DNA of 64,000 nucleotides, taken from positions 2,501 through 66,500 of the forward strand of contig JAIGNY010004241.1 of assembly GCA_020152595.1 (NCBI GenBank), given 5' to 3'. The notes under the pieces are model-generated. The model did not search any database, was not told where the DNA came from, and saw only the letters and a list, made by a program, of their open reading frames with translations. This document shows positions 46,550-59,407 of this stretch, piece after piece; positions within the stretch are counted from its first letter, which is position 1; each line of letters begins with the position of its first letter. A program made the translations under genes and the position numbers. This DNA is from Chiridota heheva (taxonomy: Eukaryota; Echinodermata; Holothuroidea; Apodida; Chiridotidae).

Positions 46550-49093
46550 AGGAATCCACAATTTTCATGTATTGCTCCTGAAAACTATGTTTTGAGATGA
46601 ATTGCCGGGGAGGTATACCATAATCATCATTTGTTATCATCCATTTTATAAGAGACACAATTGACCTGCTAGGACAGGGACACATCCACCAGTGACAATA
46701 AGTGCTAGAAGCAAACTTAAGAGATTAAATCATGGGAGACACCATTCTATAAACTGAGCTAGAATTTCTATCCTGAGAACTAGTTAGCAAAACTTGAACA
46801 CCATTTGATAAAATATGCGGGAAGCGCCATTTTGGAGTAGAACAACCTGCCCATTCTGAGCTGATTTAATTTTCCAGTCCTTGAATCTCAGACGCCATCT
46901 TTTGTAAACGCGATTAAGGGAGAATATCACAGGGTATAACAAGCAAGAGTTTATTTTATTTTTATTTTTTTGTTGTTGTATATACAGTTTTTATATTCAG
47001 CATTGCATGATGTTTGTTTGTAATAAAATCTTGAAAACTAATGCAATTCGGGTTAAGTGTTTAATTGTGAGACTGGAGTGGGCTGCTTGTCCTCTGTTCC
47101 AATACTTAACCTAATGGTCCAAAAACCTGTCATGCCTCCTGACAAAGAAAATATACATACATCAAGGTTTTTAGTTATTAACAAAGAATTATATGAATGG
47201 AGATACATACATTGGACTTCATTAGGTCTTACCCCTTCAGACAGCTCATTTTGTTGATTAATTGCATAAACTAGAAAATTAGCAATATATTTTGTATGTA
47301 ACATAATGTATATGTATAACAAAATTACCATGTGAGGGTTTCAAAACAAGAACTTATTACTCAAATCAGAATATCTTACATATTTCGATTTTTGATGAAA
47401 ACTGGAATCCATCTTCAACTTCACCATATGGAACATGAACAGCTTTCTCTCTCAATTTTTTCCCTTCCACCTGTTCAATCGCTAAGTTATGTCCTGAACA
47501 ATGGAAATGAACAAAAATAGATCTTTTCTTTTAATTCTTTGAATTGTTGTTACTATTACTATAATTCGTCCCTCTTTTTGTGTATTAACGAATGTTAGTC
47601 GTATTACCTTTGTATATAAATTCCGTGATTATGATGAATGTCTTTGGGACTAATAAAACGTGAAAGAGAACTAATATATACATTTTTGTAATACTTTTCA
47701 AACCTTTTATTTTTGCCCTCTTGAATAGGGTATAAATGTACTCATTTACCCTTCAGAATCAGAATAACAAGTAAATTAGAAAATCAATAAAACTTTGACA
47801 TCAATTTTCTCAAAACTATGTTTTTTTTACTTCATCACTATGCGGAAAGAGGGACAAAATATTTTGCAAGTCGTCCTGCTTTGGCAGTCTAGTTTATATT
47901 CTCATGTGATTGATCACCTGATGTTACAGACTATTTGATGAAATGCTTCAGAGATTTGAAAGTGTTTAGTGTGATTACTTTTATAAAACATCAACTATAT
48001 TTTTTTCAATCTATCGATATCATGTAAATGTGAAGATTCCCAACTATATTTTATCATATTTTATGTTTCAAATTCCAGTGATTTTTATTAGTATTTTTAA
48101 TGCCTTGCTGTAATAAATATGCAAATTTTATATTACTTTTGTGACATCACAACCATAAAACCTATCAATCTCCTTATGTTAAGTTGTTAACTTTTGTGTT
48201 TTTTAAATCTCCTCCAACTTCTTTTTAATGTAAGACTTAAATATGACGAAGAAGTTTTGAACTTGTGTCTCCATCATATATCATAGCTCGATCGAAATAA
48301 AGCAGGAGAAATTGGTCAGTTTGATGTTTTTCAGTGACTGAAATTTAGGACAGAAATTTAAAGAATTTCATTATAAAACTCACCTACAAACAATCAATAT
48401 TTTCTCAATAAAAAATATGTCAAGTTATTTCAAAGGACTGAGGACTTGGCTTCATCATGCCATATTTGTGTTATACACTGTGTCGCGGACCTAAATAGAA
48501 AAGTAACAGAAGAATGTCAAAAGATAAAATCAAGATCAGTGGCCTTTAATTTGAACTGAATATATTCAAACTTCAAGCCTTCTTTGAATAAATAGAATAA
48601 TACAAACAATATTTTTAGGTCTGCTCTACTTAAATATCCTAACCTGATACTGTCAGACTAGTGAAGATAATGAGCTATCTGTCTAGTCTCTCTTTGGGCG
48701 ATGGTTGGTAATTAGGTAAAGTCCTTTAAGTATTCCAATAATGATCCAGTTCCGCAAAGAGTTCTGTAATGATATTGATGCGATGATTCCTCTCAAAGTT
48801 TAAAGTCCGTAGGAGTTATGAGCTCATTGAAAGACTAGCTGTATAGATCCACTTTAAGATTTAAATCTGCAGATAGTTAAAGGCTGAGAGATCTCTTATA
48901 ATTTATTCCTTAAGCATAAGTCAAGATAATAATCCAAGTTGATAAATATCCACACACTGAATGAAGGCAGTTAATTCTGGATGTAAGATCACAGACACAA
49001 TCGTCACCAATTGTCTTGAAAACAGTATATAGACTTCTAGTACGTTCTTATTTTAGAAATTGGCGTAGCCGGGCATAACCGTTGATGTCGTTG
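46550..49093. other. Gene-free part of unit A
   Basis: AT-rich, closely matched in unit B (59640-62205). No exon or RNA gene recognised. Short frames such as 47053-47331 and 47332-47520 do not show family motifs. Confidence 0.55.
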
Positions 49094-49103
49094 ACTATTT
49101 TTA

Positions 49104-49336
49104 TGCTTCCCTCTACTACCATATTTATTCCTCCTTCCCCACCCCCCTCTCTCTCTACATTTTTTTTTCACCCATGCTCCTCCTCTCTCGATTCCAGCTT
49201 TCTGGTTTTAAGTTCTCGTCTTTCTCTCAATCTCCCCCTAATTACTCTCCTTCCTACCTCTGGAATGATCTAACCTCTGAGGCACAATTTGACCCTTGCT
49301 GTTGTGGTGCCATTAAACTCTCATCAAACAAACAAA
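49104..49336 (+). mobile_element. Short retroposon found only in unit A, 10-bp target duplication
   Basis: A 233-bp pyrimidine-rich insert ending TAAACTCTCATCAAACAAAC plus AAAA, flanked by a perfect direct repeat ACTATTTTTA at 49094-49103 and 49337-49346. Unit B has an uninterrupted, slightly diverged site at about 62200. The CAAA-type tail and target duplication indicate LINE-mediated insertion, so this is a SINE or a 5'-truncated LINE end. Confidence 0.8.
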
Positions 49337-50658
49337 ACTATTTTTAGAAATATTTTTACAATGTTCCAATTCTAGAAGATTGCATCAGCAGGTCAGTATG
49401 AGTCAATGTATGATATCATCTTGGAATTTTCGGGAATTGCGCCACCCAGTTATTAAATGACAGTGTTATTGAGCAATTTTCATCACGCACTGGAATGTCC
49501 TTGATTTCTTGTAAAAGATCATACCTAACAACTGGATCTTAGTCAAAATTTCATGGGTTGAGCTACTGTATCAGTGATGCTCTGGTTATTAGCACTACTT
49601 CCCCTTATTAAATTTTGTGTGTAGTGCCTTTCTTCTACCCTAATTCCTCAGTTCAATCTAATGTTTGAAATGCATTTGAAAATTCAATTCGCAGTTTGCT
49701 TGTGGTCTCTTATATTTTGACAAGATGTGATATAGATCATTAAGTACTGTATTTATTTATTTCCTGAGTTATACAACATTGAGATGTCAATTATATGTAA
49801 TATACTTATTGTAAATTTATAATACAATTTTGAATACATTGTGTCCACTATTTCAGGAATGTTTTATGTATACCAAGTGTGAATAAAAATAAATTGAAGT
49901 GCATTCTTCAAAAATGTACAGAAAGATTAAGTGGATGATAGGCTTAAAGTACATCAGGCTACAGACATGAGATAAAATTGATCGTGATTTTTTTAAAGTT
50001 AGATCCCCTGAAATAGTTTTCCCCTCCAAAGAAATATCTCACAACTGACAGGGTGTGATTAACTATTGAATATATTTCCTTATTTAAATAACATTGAAAA
50101 ATCAACATATGCAATGTACATGTACTTCTTGTAAAATTTAGAATAACATTTTTAATATATTTTATGGTATTTTTAATATTTCACATTGTGTGCACTATTT
50201 CAAGAATGTTTCATGAACACCAGTACGTGTGAATAAAAGTGAATTTACATTTATTTTTCTTTTGTTTTCTTTATTCATGGGTAATGTGCATGGCCGGTTA
50301 AACAGTTTAGTTGGGAAATGTCCTACCTATATCATGTACATTTTGCTCTTCTTCACTCAGTCCAGTCATTGTTTGTTCAATAACAAATGATCAAAAATGA
50401 AGACGAAATGTGATTGGTCGATGTGTTCCCTTATTCAAATCATTTATTACAGAGGAATCTCATCTCAAAATAATCACTCTCAAGATCTTCACACCCTCAG
50501 TGACCTCGAGATCATTATAGTCAGGAAGTTCTGATCACGTGATACCTTACATACTAAACATGCATACAAAATAATGTTGCAGTGGTTTTCTGCCAGATTT
50601 TCAGGTTAAAATAAGAAAGTCGTCATACCGAAAATCAAGTTGCCCAGAATTTCTTGGA

Positions 50659-50962
50659 CGGCCAGCCATCACTAATGGCAGCCATACTAACACGGCTGGC
50701 ATTAGTCCGACAGTACTATGGCCCATGGGAAATAGTACTAGTAGCCTAGGTTGCCATTAGTTATTATACACATTCCTCAATACGGGTTGATATTGGAATT
50801 GCCGTATGGTTGGCATCAGTCCGACAGTACTACGGGGAGTAACTCGGTTACCATAAGATAACGCTAGGATTAGGAATGCCTGTGTGTAGCCTAGTACTCC
50901 TTGTAGTACCGTGGGACTGATGCCAGCCGTGTAAGTAATGTTGCCATTGGTGATGGCTGGCT
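50659..50962. repeat. Foldback sequence at the start of unit B
   Basis: Counterpart of 34461-34711: arms at about 50659-50720 and 50902-50962. The middle is about 55 bp longer than in A (it includes a GGTTACCATAAGATAACGC segment). Confidence 0.78.
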
Positions 50963-51174
50963 GTCGGAGGGCACTAGAACATCCTATATCCTCCTGTACT
51001 GTTTTAAGCTAGGTGTTGATAGGAAAATCTCAGTTTTACGATCGTTATGAAAACGAAACCATTTTACCTTTTTTTTTCTCGCCCACATTGATTAGAAATG
51101 ATGTTTGAAGCCCATCTATGTCTTCAAAAACTGTTTTTAAGGTGATTTTACTTACCTTTTTGAAGTATTTTGGA

Positions 51175-51477
51175 CTACCTACTCTTTCTCTCTTTCACTG
51201 CAGCACAGGGCACACCTAAGCAATGAACCAACCTGAATGCGCAATTACTATATCCTGCTATTAAACACAAAGACATTTCTCTGATCCTGCCTGATATCCA
51301 ATCAAGAAAGGGAAAACAATCCAATCCTTTTATTTTGGGTGTGTCTTTCAAATTATCTGAAGTACGGCTAGTATTACTTAGTGCTGGGCACAATTTAGTA
51401 TGTTCCGCGCACATTTTATTTCTCCCAGCCACAAATTCTCCCGTCATGAATGTTAGGCTGCATAGGAAAAACCTCAA
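51175..51477 (-). CDS. Unrecognised 100-codon frame kept in both duplicate units (B)
   Basis: Counterpart of 34930-35232, with only about seven residue differences. Unknown; probably repeat-derived, since conservation may only reflect the recent duplication. Confidence 0.2.
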   Translation of the reverse strand: MRFFLCSLTFMTGEFVAGRNKMCAEHTKLCPALSNTSRTSDNLKDTPKIKGLDCFPFLDWISGRIREMSLCLIAGYSNCAFRLVHCLGVPCAAVKERKSR

Positions 51478-53525
51478 ATCTTGTTGAATTTTGACTCTTA
51501 TTTCACAACTCCATCATCCATGATCATAAAACTATTAAAAAGGCATGATAGATTCGTTAAGAATCCACTCCTGGCAAATAGAAATCAAAAGTACTTTCCT
51601 TAGGAGCAAAATCGGGGAAAATTTGAAGTTATTTTCAAAATCATGTTAGTCTTGAAACAACCATTTGCTTGAAACCCCTATCAAATTAATTGACATAAGT
51701 AATTGATAAATGAGTTATTAACAGTCAATATATCTTTAAAAGGATAATTTCATTCCAAATTTTACATTTGTTCATGATCAAGAGAAAATAGTTTGATTTA
51801 AGTTGATTTTATAAATAAAAAACGACTGGAATTTCATTTCTAAGGCCTCAAAAAGTGTCTCAAATTTTCCCTGATTTTGCACCCAAGAATGTTACTTTTT
51901 GAATATTTTTTGCATGGTGTGGATCATTAAGGAATTTATCAAGGGTGGGAAAATGGAACATTACTTTCTCAAAGAATCCGGATCAGATTTCACTGTTCCA
52001 ACTTTTTTGTCAAAAATGGCAAATTTCTTTCTTTAAAATGGGCTTAATTTACAACCACTTTATTGGTTAATATGTGCAAATATGTATGTCAGTTATTAGT
52101 GTTTAAACCAGTTGCATACAGTTGTACATGTGTATGCATCCTTGCATATGTGTATTATGCTGGAAATTGCATGCAAGGTGGAAAAACTGTTTCTTTATGC
52201 TGGAAGATATTATATTTATGATAACCTTGTTTGACAACATGCACGTTTTTGAGTAGAAATCAAGTTAGTGATCATTGATGCCATATGCTTGTAAAAGAAC
52301 ACTGTTTTACTAAAACAGCGATGTTTGAAAATTCACTGTTCCTGCATATAAAAAAAAACACTGTTCTCGGAACAGTGGCAAATTGATATCTTGCAATTTT
52401 TAAGAGTTTCATGACCGAAAGTTTTTAAATAGAATTAAAAAATCAACAAAATTTGAAGTTTTTTTTATGCAGCCTAACACTAATGACTCATATGGTTGCC
52501 ATTTCAAGTGTTGCCTATGGGAGACGGGTACATTAGTTGAGGCCCGGAGACAGCTCAGTCAGCTAAGCATACGACGGAGATGCTGAAGGTCCATGTTCCA
52601 ACAATGATTTAATCTGCGATTTTCCCACAGATATGAAGAACGATATGCTGACATTCCTTATTTACGCCTGGGACTATTAGTGTAGTTGAACGTTAGTTAT
52701 GGAACCATTTACCGTCGTTTACCCACAATTAATTTCACTTTAACCGTTTAATCCGGTAATTGTAAGCATTACGGTTTCCACTTTGAGGGGTCATTTATCA
52801 TTATAGTCAAATCAATGGGAAAATCAGCAATTTGTTCTCCTTTTTTGTGATTTTGAAAAGAGTACCAGAAAAAATTAAAATTTCAACAAATATGATGAAG
52901 ACAAATGCCTAACACATTAGTGCCATTAGTCTACCCCCCAAATACAGTCATAACTCATTTCCATCCCTTCCAAAAAATACAAATGTTTGACCTGAAGTCA
53001 GGCAAAGTGACACCTTCTAATTTTGATGGAAGTGATAACAGTTAACTTTGGCCTCGAAGTTCCCTATTTTTTATTTTTTTTATTTGATTACAATGTTAAT
53101 TTAGAGCTAACATTATAATTAATAACATATTAAGAAGTCATGCGCTCTCTTGAATCAGTAGTTGTGAAATTATTGGAAAAATGTTGGAATTAATTTCCAT
53201 TGACTCCCAAAATCCCCAATGACAAACATCCTATCCTTTTTTTTTAAAAAACCCATGAATTCACAACTAGCTTAATTCAGGCTAATTTTCACAAGAATCG
53301 TGTGTAATATCATCATGTTCAATGATATAATAATTGAGTTTCAGATATTTTTCTCTGACTCATCAAAAATTATTTGCCAAAAAAGTGAAGAAGAAAAATG
53401 TAGGCCTCCCATTGACTCCAATGATAACTTTTATAAGTGATTCATCCACAGTGTGAAACCGTATTGTACATGCCCTAATGGCCACACTTGAAATGCCAAC
53501 CATATGGGTTAGACTGCATAGGAAA
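51450..53525. repeat. Inverted modules around a TATGCAGCCTAAC end (unit B)
   Basis: Counterpart of 35205-37235: inverted module near 51455-51540, direct near 52395-52480, inverted continuation near 53480-53522. Same order as in unit A. Confidence 0.6.
52541..52612 (+). mobile_element. Degenerate tRNA-like (SINE head) sequence, unit B
   Basis: Counterpart of 36261-36336, with GACAGCTCAGTCAGCTAAGC and GGTCCATGTTCCAAC. Not a functional tRNA. Confidence 0.4.
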
Positions 53526-53804
53526 CACCTCCATTTTTTAATATTTTTCATTTTTATTTAAAAACTCTTGCATCAATTGCAAGATAAATTCCTTTGCAAT
53601 CCCATTTTACCTTGGTTTTGTTAAACAAAAATTAAAATGTTTTAAGTGTGGCCAATGAAAATGAATTTTGTTTTGTTTTACAAGTCGCAAAGTTCTGAGA
53701 AGTAAGGAAAGAAAATTCATTGCTATTACTTTAAATTTTGTTGTTTTAATGTGTACAATATTGTATAGGCCTATCATTGTGTGGCTTTTATAATGAGAAG
53801 TTTT

Positions 53805-54147
53805 TCATTGTACATGTACAGGTACGTAGATCAATCATATTATTGTACATGTATGTATATCATTCATTGTACATGTACGTATATCATTCATTGTACATGT
53901 ATGTACGTCTTTCATTGTACATGTATGTAGATCATTCATTGTACAGACTACAGGTACATGTAAATCATTCATTGTACAGTATGTAGATCATTCATTGTAC
54001 ATGTATGTAGATCATTTATTGTAAATGTGTGTATATCATGCATTGTGCATGTATGTAGATCATTCATTATACATGTATGTAAGATCATTCATTCTACATG
54101 TACAGTATGTAGATTATTTATTCTACATGTATGTAGATCATTCATTG
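53805..54147 (+). repeat. Short satellite upstream of ADPRM copy B
   Basis: About 13 worn units of the same 24-28-bp family as 37505-41850, with only one splice-donor-like CAGGTACGT. Its right edge, GATCATTCATTG, is where a LINE fragment has inserted. Confidence 0.92.
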
Positions 54148-54886
54148 TAGAACCATCACTTGACATAAGAAATTTGGGTGTTTATTGACAGTTCTTTGAC
54201 AATGGAGAAGCAAATTACGGCCATGTCTAAAGCAGCTTGTTTGTCCCTTCGCAATATTGGACGAATTCGCAAATACTTAACAAGAAATGCAGCTGAAACT
54301 CTTGTCCATGCTTTTGTGACATCGCGCATCGACTCAAATAACTCCCTCCTATATGGGGTTCCAAACATCCAGCTGAAACGTCTGCAAAGACTCCAAAATA
54401 TTGCGGCTCGCATCATCACCCGCACAAAACAGTCTGAACACATAACACCTGTGCTTGCAGATTTACATTGGCTGCCAGTTCCGCAGAGAATCACTTTCAA
54501 GGTTTGCTTGATAATTTACAAGTGCCTGAATGGTATAATGCCCTCTTATTTATCTACACTTTTCAATGACTATGTGCCAACACGTTGTGGTTTACGATCT
54601 TCATGTAAAGGACTGCTTCAAGAGTATAATGCAAAAACACAATAGGGTGACAGATGTTTTATGATTGGAGCAGTGAAACTTTGGAACTCATTGCCATTTG
54701 CACTCAAGTCATCACCCAGCACCAACATCTTCAAAAGGAACTTAAAAACATACCTGTTCAAAGAGACATTCTGACTGTGACTATAGCTGATACATTTATT
54801 ATTGTTGTGTTTGCAAAAGCACCATGAGCATCATTTTTTTGATGGATACTGGTGCTTTATAAATGTTCATATTATTATTATTATTG
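54148..54886 (+). mobile_element. 5'-truncated LINE inserted only in unit B
   Basis: Plus strand: RT thumb region (FIDSSLTMEKQI, RIRKYLTRNAAETLVHAFVT, QNIAARIITRTKQSEHITP, LHWLPVPQRITFKV), interrupted near 54645, then a tail with KLWNSLPFALK and FKRNLKTYLF, then a 3' UTR and (ATT)n ending at 54886. In unit A the satellite runs directly into GCAAAAATCTTAAAT, so this insertion followed the duplication. Same family as 20893-21215. Only a short ATTG is shared at both ends as possible target duplication. Confidence 0.85.
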
Positions 54887-54928
54887 CAAAAATCTTAAAT
54901 TTTCTTGTTTGTTTTTTTTGCTTAACAG

Positions 54929-54963
54929 CATCTAAGTGTGGATCTTGGCCTTGATACTACATG
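54929..54963 (+). other. Possible 5' leader exon of ADPRM copy B
   Basis: CTTAACAG acceptor and ATG|GTAAGC donor, matching 41881-41914. The bases before it now include a LINE, so any upstream exon would have to splice across that insertion. Confidence 0.35.
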
Positions 54964-55010
54964 GTAAGCCATTACTCCATTAAACAAGAAACCGACATAA
55001 TTCTCATAGT

Positions 55011-55806
55011 ATGGCAGTCAGCTCTTCCACAAGAAATTCTAGACTCTTTTCTTTTGGCCTGATTGCCGATGTACAGTATGCTGATATTGACAATTGCTTA
55101 AACTTCTCCCGAACAAAATGGCGATATTACAGGAACTCTGTCAACTTGCTAAGGGAGGCTGTGGATCACTGGATTAGAGAATTTCAGACACTGACTTTTA
55201 TTGTACAGTTGGGAGACATCATTGATGGGTTTAATAATAGAAGTGGAAAGAAGGAATCTGAAAAGTCGCTGAAACTTGTTCTGTCTGAGCTTCAAAGGAC
55301 AAAGGTACCTTTGCATCATACATGGGGTAATCATGACGTTTACAATTTCACTCGCCAGGAATTGGTTCATTTTGGTTTATTTTCCGGAAGAGATCTACCC
55401 AAGTCCCAAAATCTACTCATGGATCAAAGTGTGAATGTTTCTCAATCCTTGACCAATGGTCAAAATAAAAGCCCTCCTAAAGATGCAATACAATATAAGA
55501 AAAAATCACCAAATGAATTTCCAGCGTATTATAGTTTCACCCCTTACAAAGGGTTTAGGTTTATTAATTTAGACTCATATGACATGAGTGTGTTGGGGTA
55601 TGATGAAGACTGTGAGACATACAAGACAGCATGTAAATTATTGAGATCCAAAAACAAGAATCCAGTGTGGAACTCTCCGGTAGGATTACCCATTGATGAT
55701 ACCCACTTCGTGGGATTTAACGGAGGTCTTGGTCAAGAGCAGCTAAGATGGCTGGACGAGGTCCTCGCAGAAGCAGATCAAGTGAAAGAGAAGGTGGTGA
55801 TTTTAG
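55011..55806 (+). CDS. ADPRM: ADP-ribose/CDP-alcohol diphosphatase, copy B, coding exon 1
   Basis: Paralogue of 41962-42757, same length and frame, with the same in-frame TAA 30 nt upstream of the ATG. By eye 24 substitutions separate the exons, 13 changing an amino acid. Metal-site Asp20, Gln22, Asp69, Asn107 and His108 are kept, but the motif reads TWGNHDVYN: Glu109 becomes Asp and Phe110 becomes Val right after the metal-binding Asn-His pair. Other changes include Arg29 to Cys and Ser58 to Phe. The reading frame is intact and the G|GTTGGT donor is kept, so the gene could be expressed. Role as for copy A; a shift in substrate preference is only a possibility. Confidence 0.92.
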
Positions 55807-56169
55807 GTTGGTATTTAGTTTAATCTTTTCCTTTTGTACATGTATATTCCTTTAATAGAATTACACCTAGAAACTTGAAAAATGTATAGAAAGGTACAGG
55901 CAACATTGGCTAAATTGATCCAAAATCCCATAAAACATTGAAATTGCCAAAATTCTCATTAAAATTGGATGCAAATTGACCATTTTACAGTTTTTTAGGT
56001 TATAATATGTTCATTTTTATGCTAATTTGTCATGTATGAAGAGGCAATTCTTGTTGTTCCACATAGTACATTCATAATGAAGTTCTAACAACAGGTAGAG
56101 ACATACATTAAATTGTTTTAAAATATGTTTATAAGATACATGAAGATGAAAACAGAAAGAAGTTCCAAT

Positions 56170-56440
56170 TTAACAGCACTTTAACAATCAAAGTTATATA
56201 CAGTATGCCATTAATCATAAGAGGTAAAGTCATGTGTAACGGAATAAGCTATTGATAGGGATAAAACAAGTCATAAGCTCATTCTGGCTGTAGGTGAGTT
56301 TATCTTGCATGAAAGACTGACAGAAAGCAAATAGAGAAGAAAATTCTTCACCATCTTATTCCATTACATACTGTATGAATAACTGTTATAATTAACAACA
56401 TATATGATTTTAACTGTTAAAGTGCTGTCAAACCCAAACA
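56170..56440. mobile_element. Palindromic MITE-like sequence in the ADPRM intron (B)
   Basis: Counterpart of 43130-43392, with the same CAGCACTTTAACA ends and minor changes. Confidence 0.55.
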
Positions 56441-56700
56441 AACTTATTCCATAAAAGAGATATTCATGCAGAAGGTTGGCACCCTCATCCATACTTTTTC
56501 AACAATGGAGCCTTTACGTAAGAAAATAAGAGAGATAGAATTAATACAAAAGACATGAAAAAAATGATGAAAGGCATAAAACAGTGATTTTGCTCAGTCT
56601 GGCTGTGGAGAAGTGCAGAAGTACTGTACCTCTAAATTGCCAGAAACTAATATATTTTGGCCTAGCAACATGTGATGTCTCCTTTCTCTTCTTTCTCCAG

Positions 56701-56993
56701 CACATGTACCTTTCCTCCCAAAGGAGGATCGATTAAACCTCCTTTGGAATCACCAGGAAGTCTTGGGAACCATTCACAAACACAGATCAGTCGTTGCGGT
56801 CTTCAATGGACATACTCACGAGTACGGTTACCACATTGACAGCCAAGGTATTCATCATGTTTTTCTGCCTGGTGTCATAGAGGTCCCACCCGACCACAAT
56901 GCATTCTGCTCAGTTGATGTGTTTGACGATAGGCTAGTTGTAAGAGGGGTGGGTTTGATGCCATCTTTGACATTAGAATATTCTAGTCCTTGA
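56701..56993 (+). CDS. ADPRM: ADP-ribose/CDP-alcohol diphosphatase, copy B, coding exon 2
   Basis: Acceptor TTCTTTCTCCAG ends at 56700. The exon starts with the second and third bases of the split Ala codon, as in copy A. It reads HVPFLPKEDRLNLLWNHQEV where copy A reads HVPLFPKVDRLCLLWNYQEV, so the first 20 codons are the most changed part (about 15 substitutions over the exon). His267 and the GHTH motif are intact, and the stop at 56991-56993 is unchanged. Exons 1 and 2 join to 362 residues without interruption. Confidence 0.92.
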
Positions 56994-57974
56994 TTCAATC
57001 AAAGATACCTCAGTGGTTAAACGTCTATATATAAGTAGAGGCAACTGCTATGGTAGATTGCTCCAAGATTGTTGAAAACCATGAGAATAACAAAAATGAA
57101 AAATTGTTTAGTTTACAGAATTTAAATTTGTAGGTATTGATATGAGAGTTCACATATCTATTTTCTTATGTAAATCCACCGTATTCAACCATCCCCTGAA
57201 TTTTTCAAACAAGATTTTTTTTAATGCAAGCCATACCAGTAATCAACTTCTAAGTTGGAAAGAGATTTTTAGAATTTCCAAAGGTTGAAATTAATAAAGA
57301 AATGTACTTCATGATATTAAAATTTCCAGGGTTGTGTTTGTTCATGTGCAACAAATGTTGCATATATGAAAAATATTTGAATAACAGTAAAGATTTCAGT
57401 TATTCTAGCAATATTTAGGAAATTGTTTTCATCAAAATGTATGTTCTTTTTGAATAAGACTTACAAGACATTTTTGTACAGTAATTGTCCATAAACCTGT
57501 AACTGTAATGGTCATATCAATCGTTAGTGTGCTAGATAGATAATTGGATGGTGCAGGGAGTATTTTGTTAAGTGAGTAAATTGCAAGTGTGGTCACTTTT
57601 TTTATTGTTTTGAATGGCAAGCTATTCAATGTGTTGATGTTTATCAGAGCATTATCTAAGTAATAAATTGATTAGGAATTGACCCACCAACCAACCCTAA
57701 ATTTTTTGCCTAAGCTGAAAATATCTTTTGATGTGTATTTAGGTTTATTGAAACATTCATAAGTTCTAGCTTTCGAATTTTGTCCCCTAGCCATCAAAAT
57801 CTCCATTTGTTAGATTTTTTGTTTAAACTATCCTAGTATGTCCTGTACTCTTTTCAATTGGCTGAAGAGGTGAAATGGACTGCCTGCTTTTCATTGGAGC
57901 AAGTGTCAACATAAGAGTATGTCTTCATATTTTCAAATATATTATTTGGAAAATAATGGGGCTAGTATTCTACT

Positions 57975-58645
57975 TCTCCTCATCATTTCCATGATGTATT
58001 TTATGTTACACCAATGATCATCCCCCCTTTCCTCATCATTCTCATGATGTATTTTATGTTACACCCATGATCATCCCCCTTTCCTCCTCATTCTCATGTA
58101 TTTTATGTTACACCCATGATCATCCCCCTTTCCTCATCATTCTCTTAATGTTTTTTATGTGACACCCATGATCATCCCCCCTTTCCTCATCATTCTCATG
58201 ATGTATTTTATGTTACACCCATGATCATCCCCCCTTTCCTCATCATTCTCATGTATTTTATGTTACACCCATGATCATCCCCCCTTTCCTCATCATTCTC
58301 ATGTATTTTATGTTACACCAATGATCATCCCCCTTTCCTCATCATTGTCATGATGTATTTTATGTGACACCCATGATAATCCCCCCTTTTCTCATCATTG
58401 TCATGATGTATTTCATGTGACAACCATGATCATCCCCCTTTCCTCATCATTGTCATGATGTATTTTATGTTACACCCATGATCATCCCCCTTTCCTCATC
58501 ATTGTCATGATGTATTTTATGTGACACCCATGATCATCCCCCCTTTTCTTATCATTGTCATGATGTATTTCATGTTACACTGATGATCATCTCCTCTTTT
58601 CTCATCATTGTCATGATGTATTTTATGTTACACCCATGATCATAC
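57975..58645 (+). repeat. Minisatellite, about 52-bp unit, about 13 copies (unit B)
   Basis: Counterpart of 44935-45550, with more shortened units (CTCATGTATTTTATG) and a different order of variants. This indicates independent turnover since the duplication. Confidence 0.95.
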
Positions 58646-58711
58646 CCCAAACCTCCAAAGTTGGTGAAGAAGAGAAGGTTTTTTAGCATTATTTTGCAGA
58701 GATTGGATTTT

Positions 58712-59030
58712 TTAATAAGAAATTAATTTTGCAATTTTTAAGGGTTTCATGATCAGGACCATTAAATTTAAATTTTTCCTATGCAGCCAAACACTTATAA
58801 CCCGTATAGTGTGGCCTATAGCATCTTTACTGTTCATCCATCCGTTCCTATACATGCATTTTCTGTCCACCACATGCATTTTTTGTGTACAGGGAACAAA
58901 AATATATATATTTTGCAAGAAATTACAAGTCAAAGTATCACTACCAAGTAGGAATTTTTAAACCTGACTCAAATCGCCACATACTCTTTTCAACTCAAGT
59001 GTTCTCAAACCAAGAATTCGCAACCAGGAG
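58712..59030 (-). pseudogene. LINE RT C-terminal remnant (unit B)
   Basis: Counterpart of 45614-45955 with extra changes. Both copies derive from one old LINE fragment present before the duplication. Confidence 0.5.
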
Positions 59031-59407
59031 AAATTGTATCTGTCAGCAGTCATTGTTTTGATAATTTTAGGGATAATTTTAGGGATCAATTTGGTTGTTG
59101 TTTCTTGCTATGCTTGTAAGTTTGGTACAGAACTCATTACCTTGATCAGATAGATGTTTTTATGCTTGTGAATTATATTTTGTATTCAATCTGATGTAAG
59201 TCACTGGCCCATAACAATAATTGATAAAAGTGTCACAAAGTGATATGGTAATTATAAAGCTCCATAGAATTAGTTTAGTGTAAGAAGATATGCAGGGAGG
59301 GTTCAGTAACCGATCTTATTTCTTGAAGAAAATTCCAAGGGGCTTAAAATTTAGGGGGTTATGCATGCCACAAAGCTTTGCATCCTTTATTCCAATTTTT
59401 TTTTGGC

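Larger units (their letters stand above)
34397..50593 (+). repeat. Tandem segmental duplication, unit A (16.2 kb)
   Basis: From CAGATTTTCAGG at 34397 onwards the sequence is repeated in the same order and orientation from 50594. The unit includes the foldback sequence, inverted modules, satellite, ADPRM gene and minisatellite. Matching landmarks: 34930/51175, 36261/52541, 41962/55011, 43658/56701, 46541/59635 and 50554/64000. Offsets change with indels, mainly in the satellite. Confidence 0.97.
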
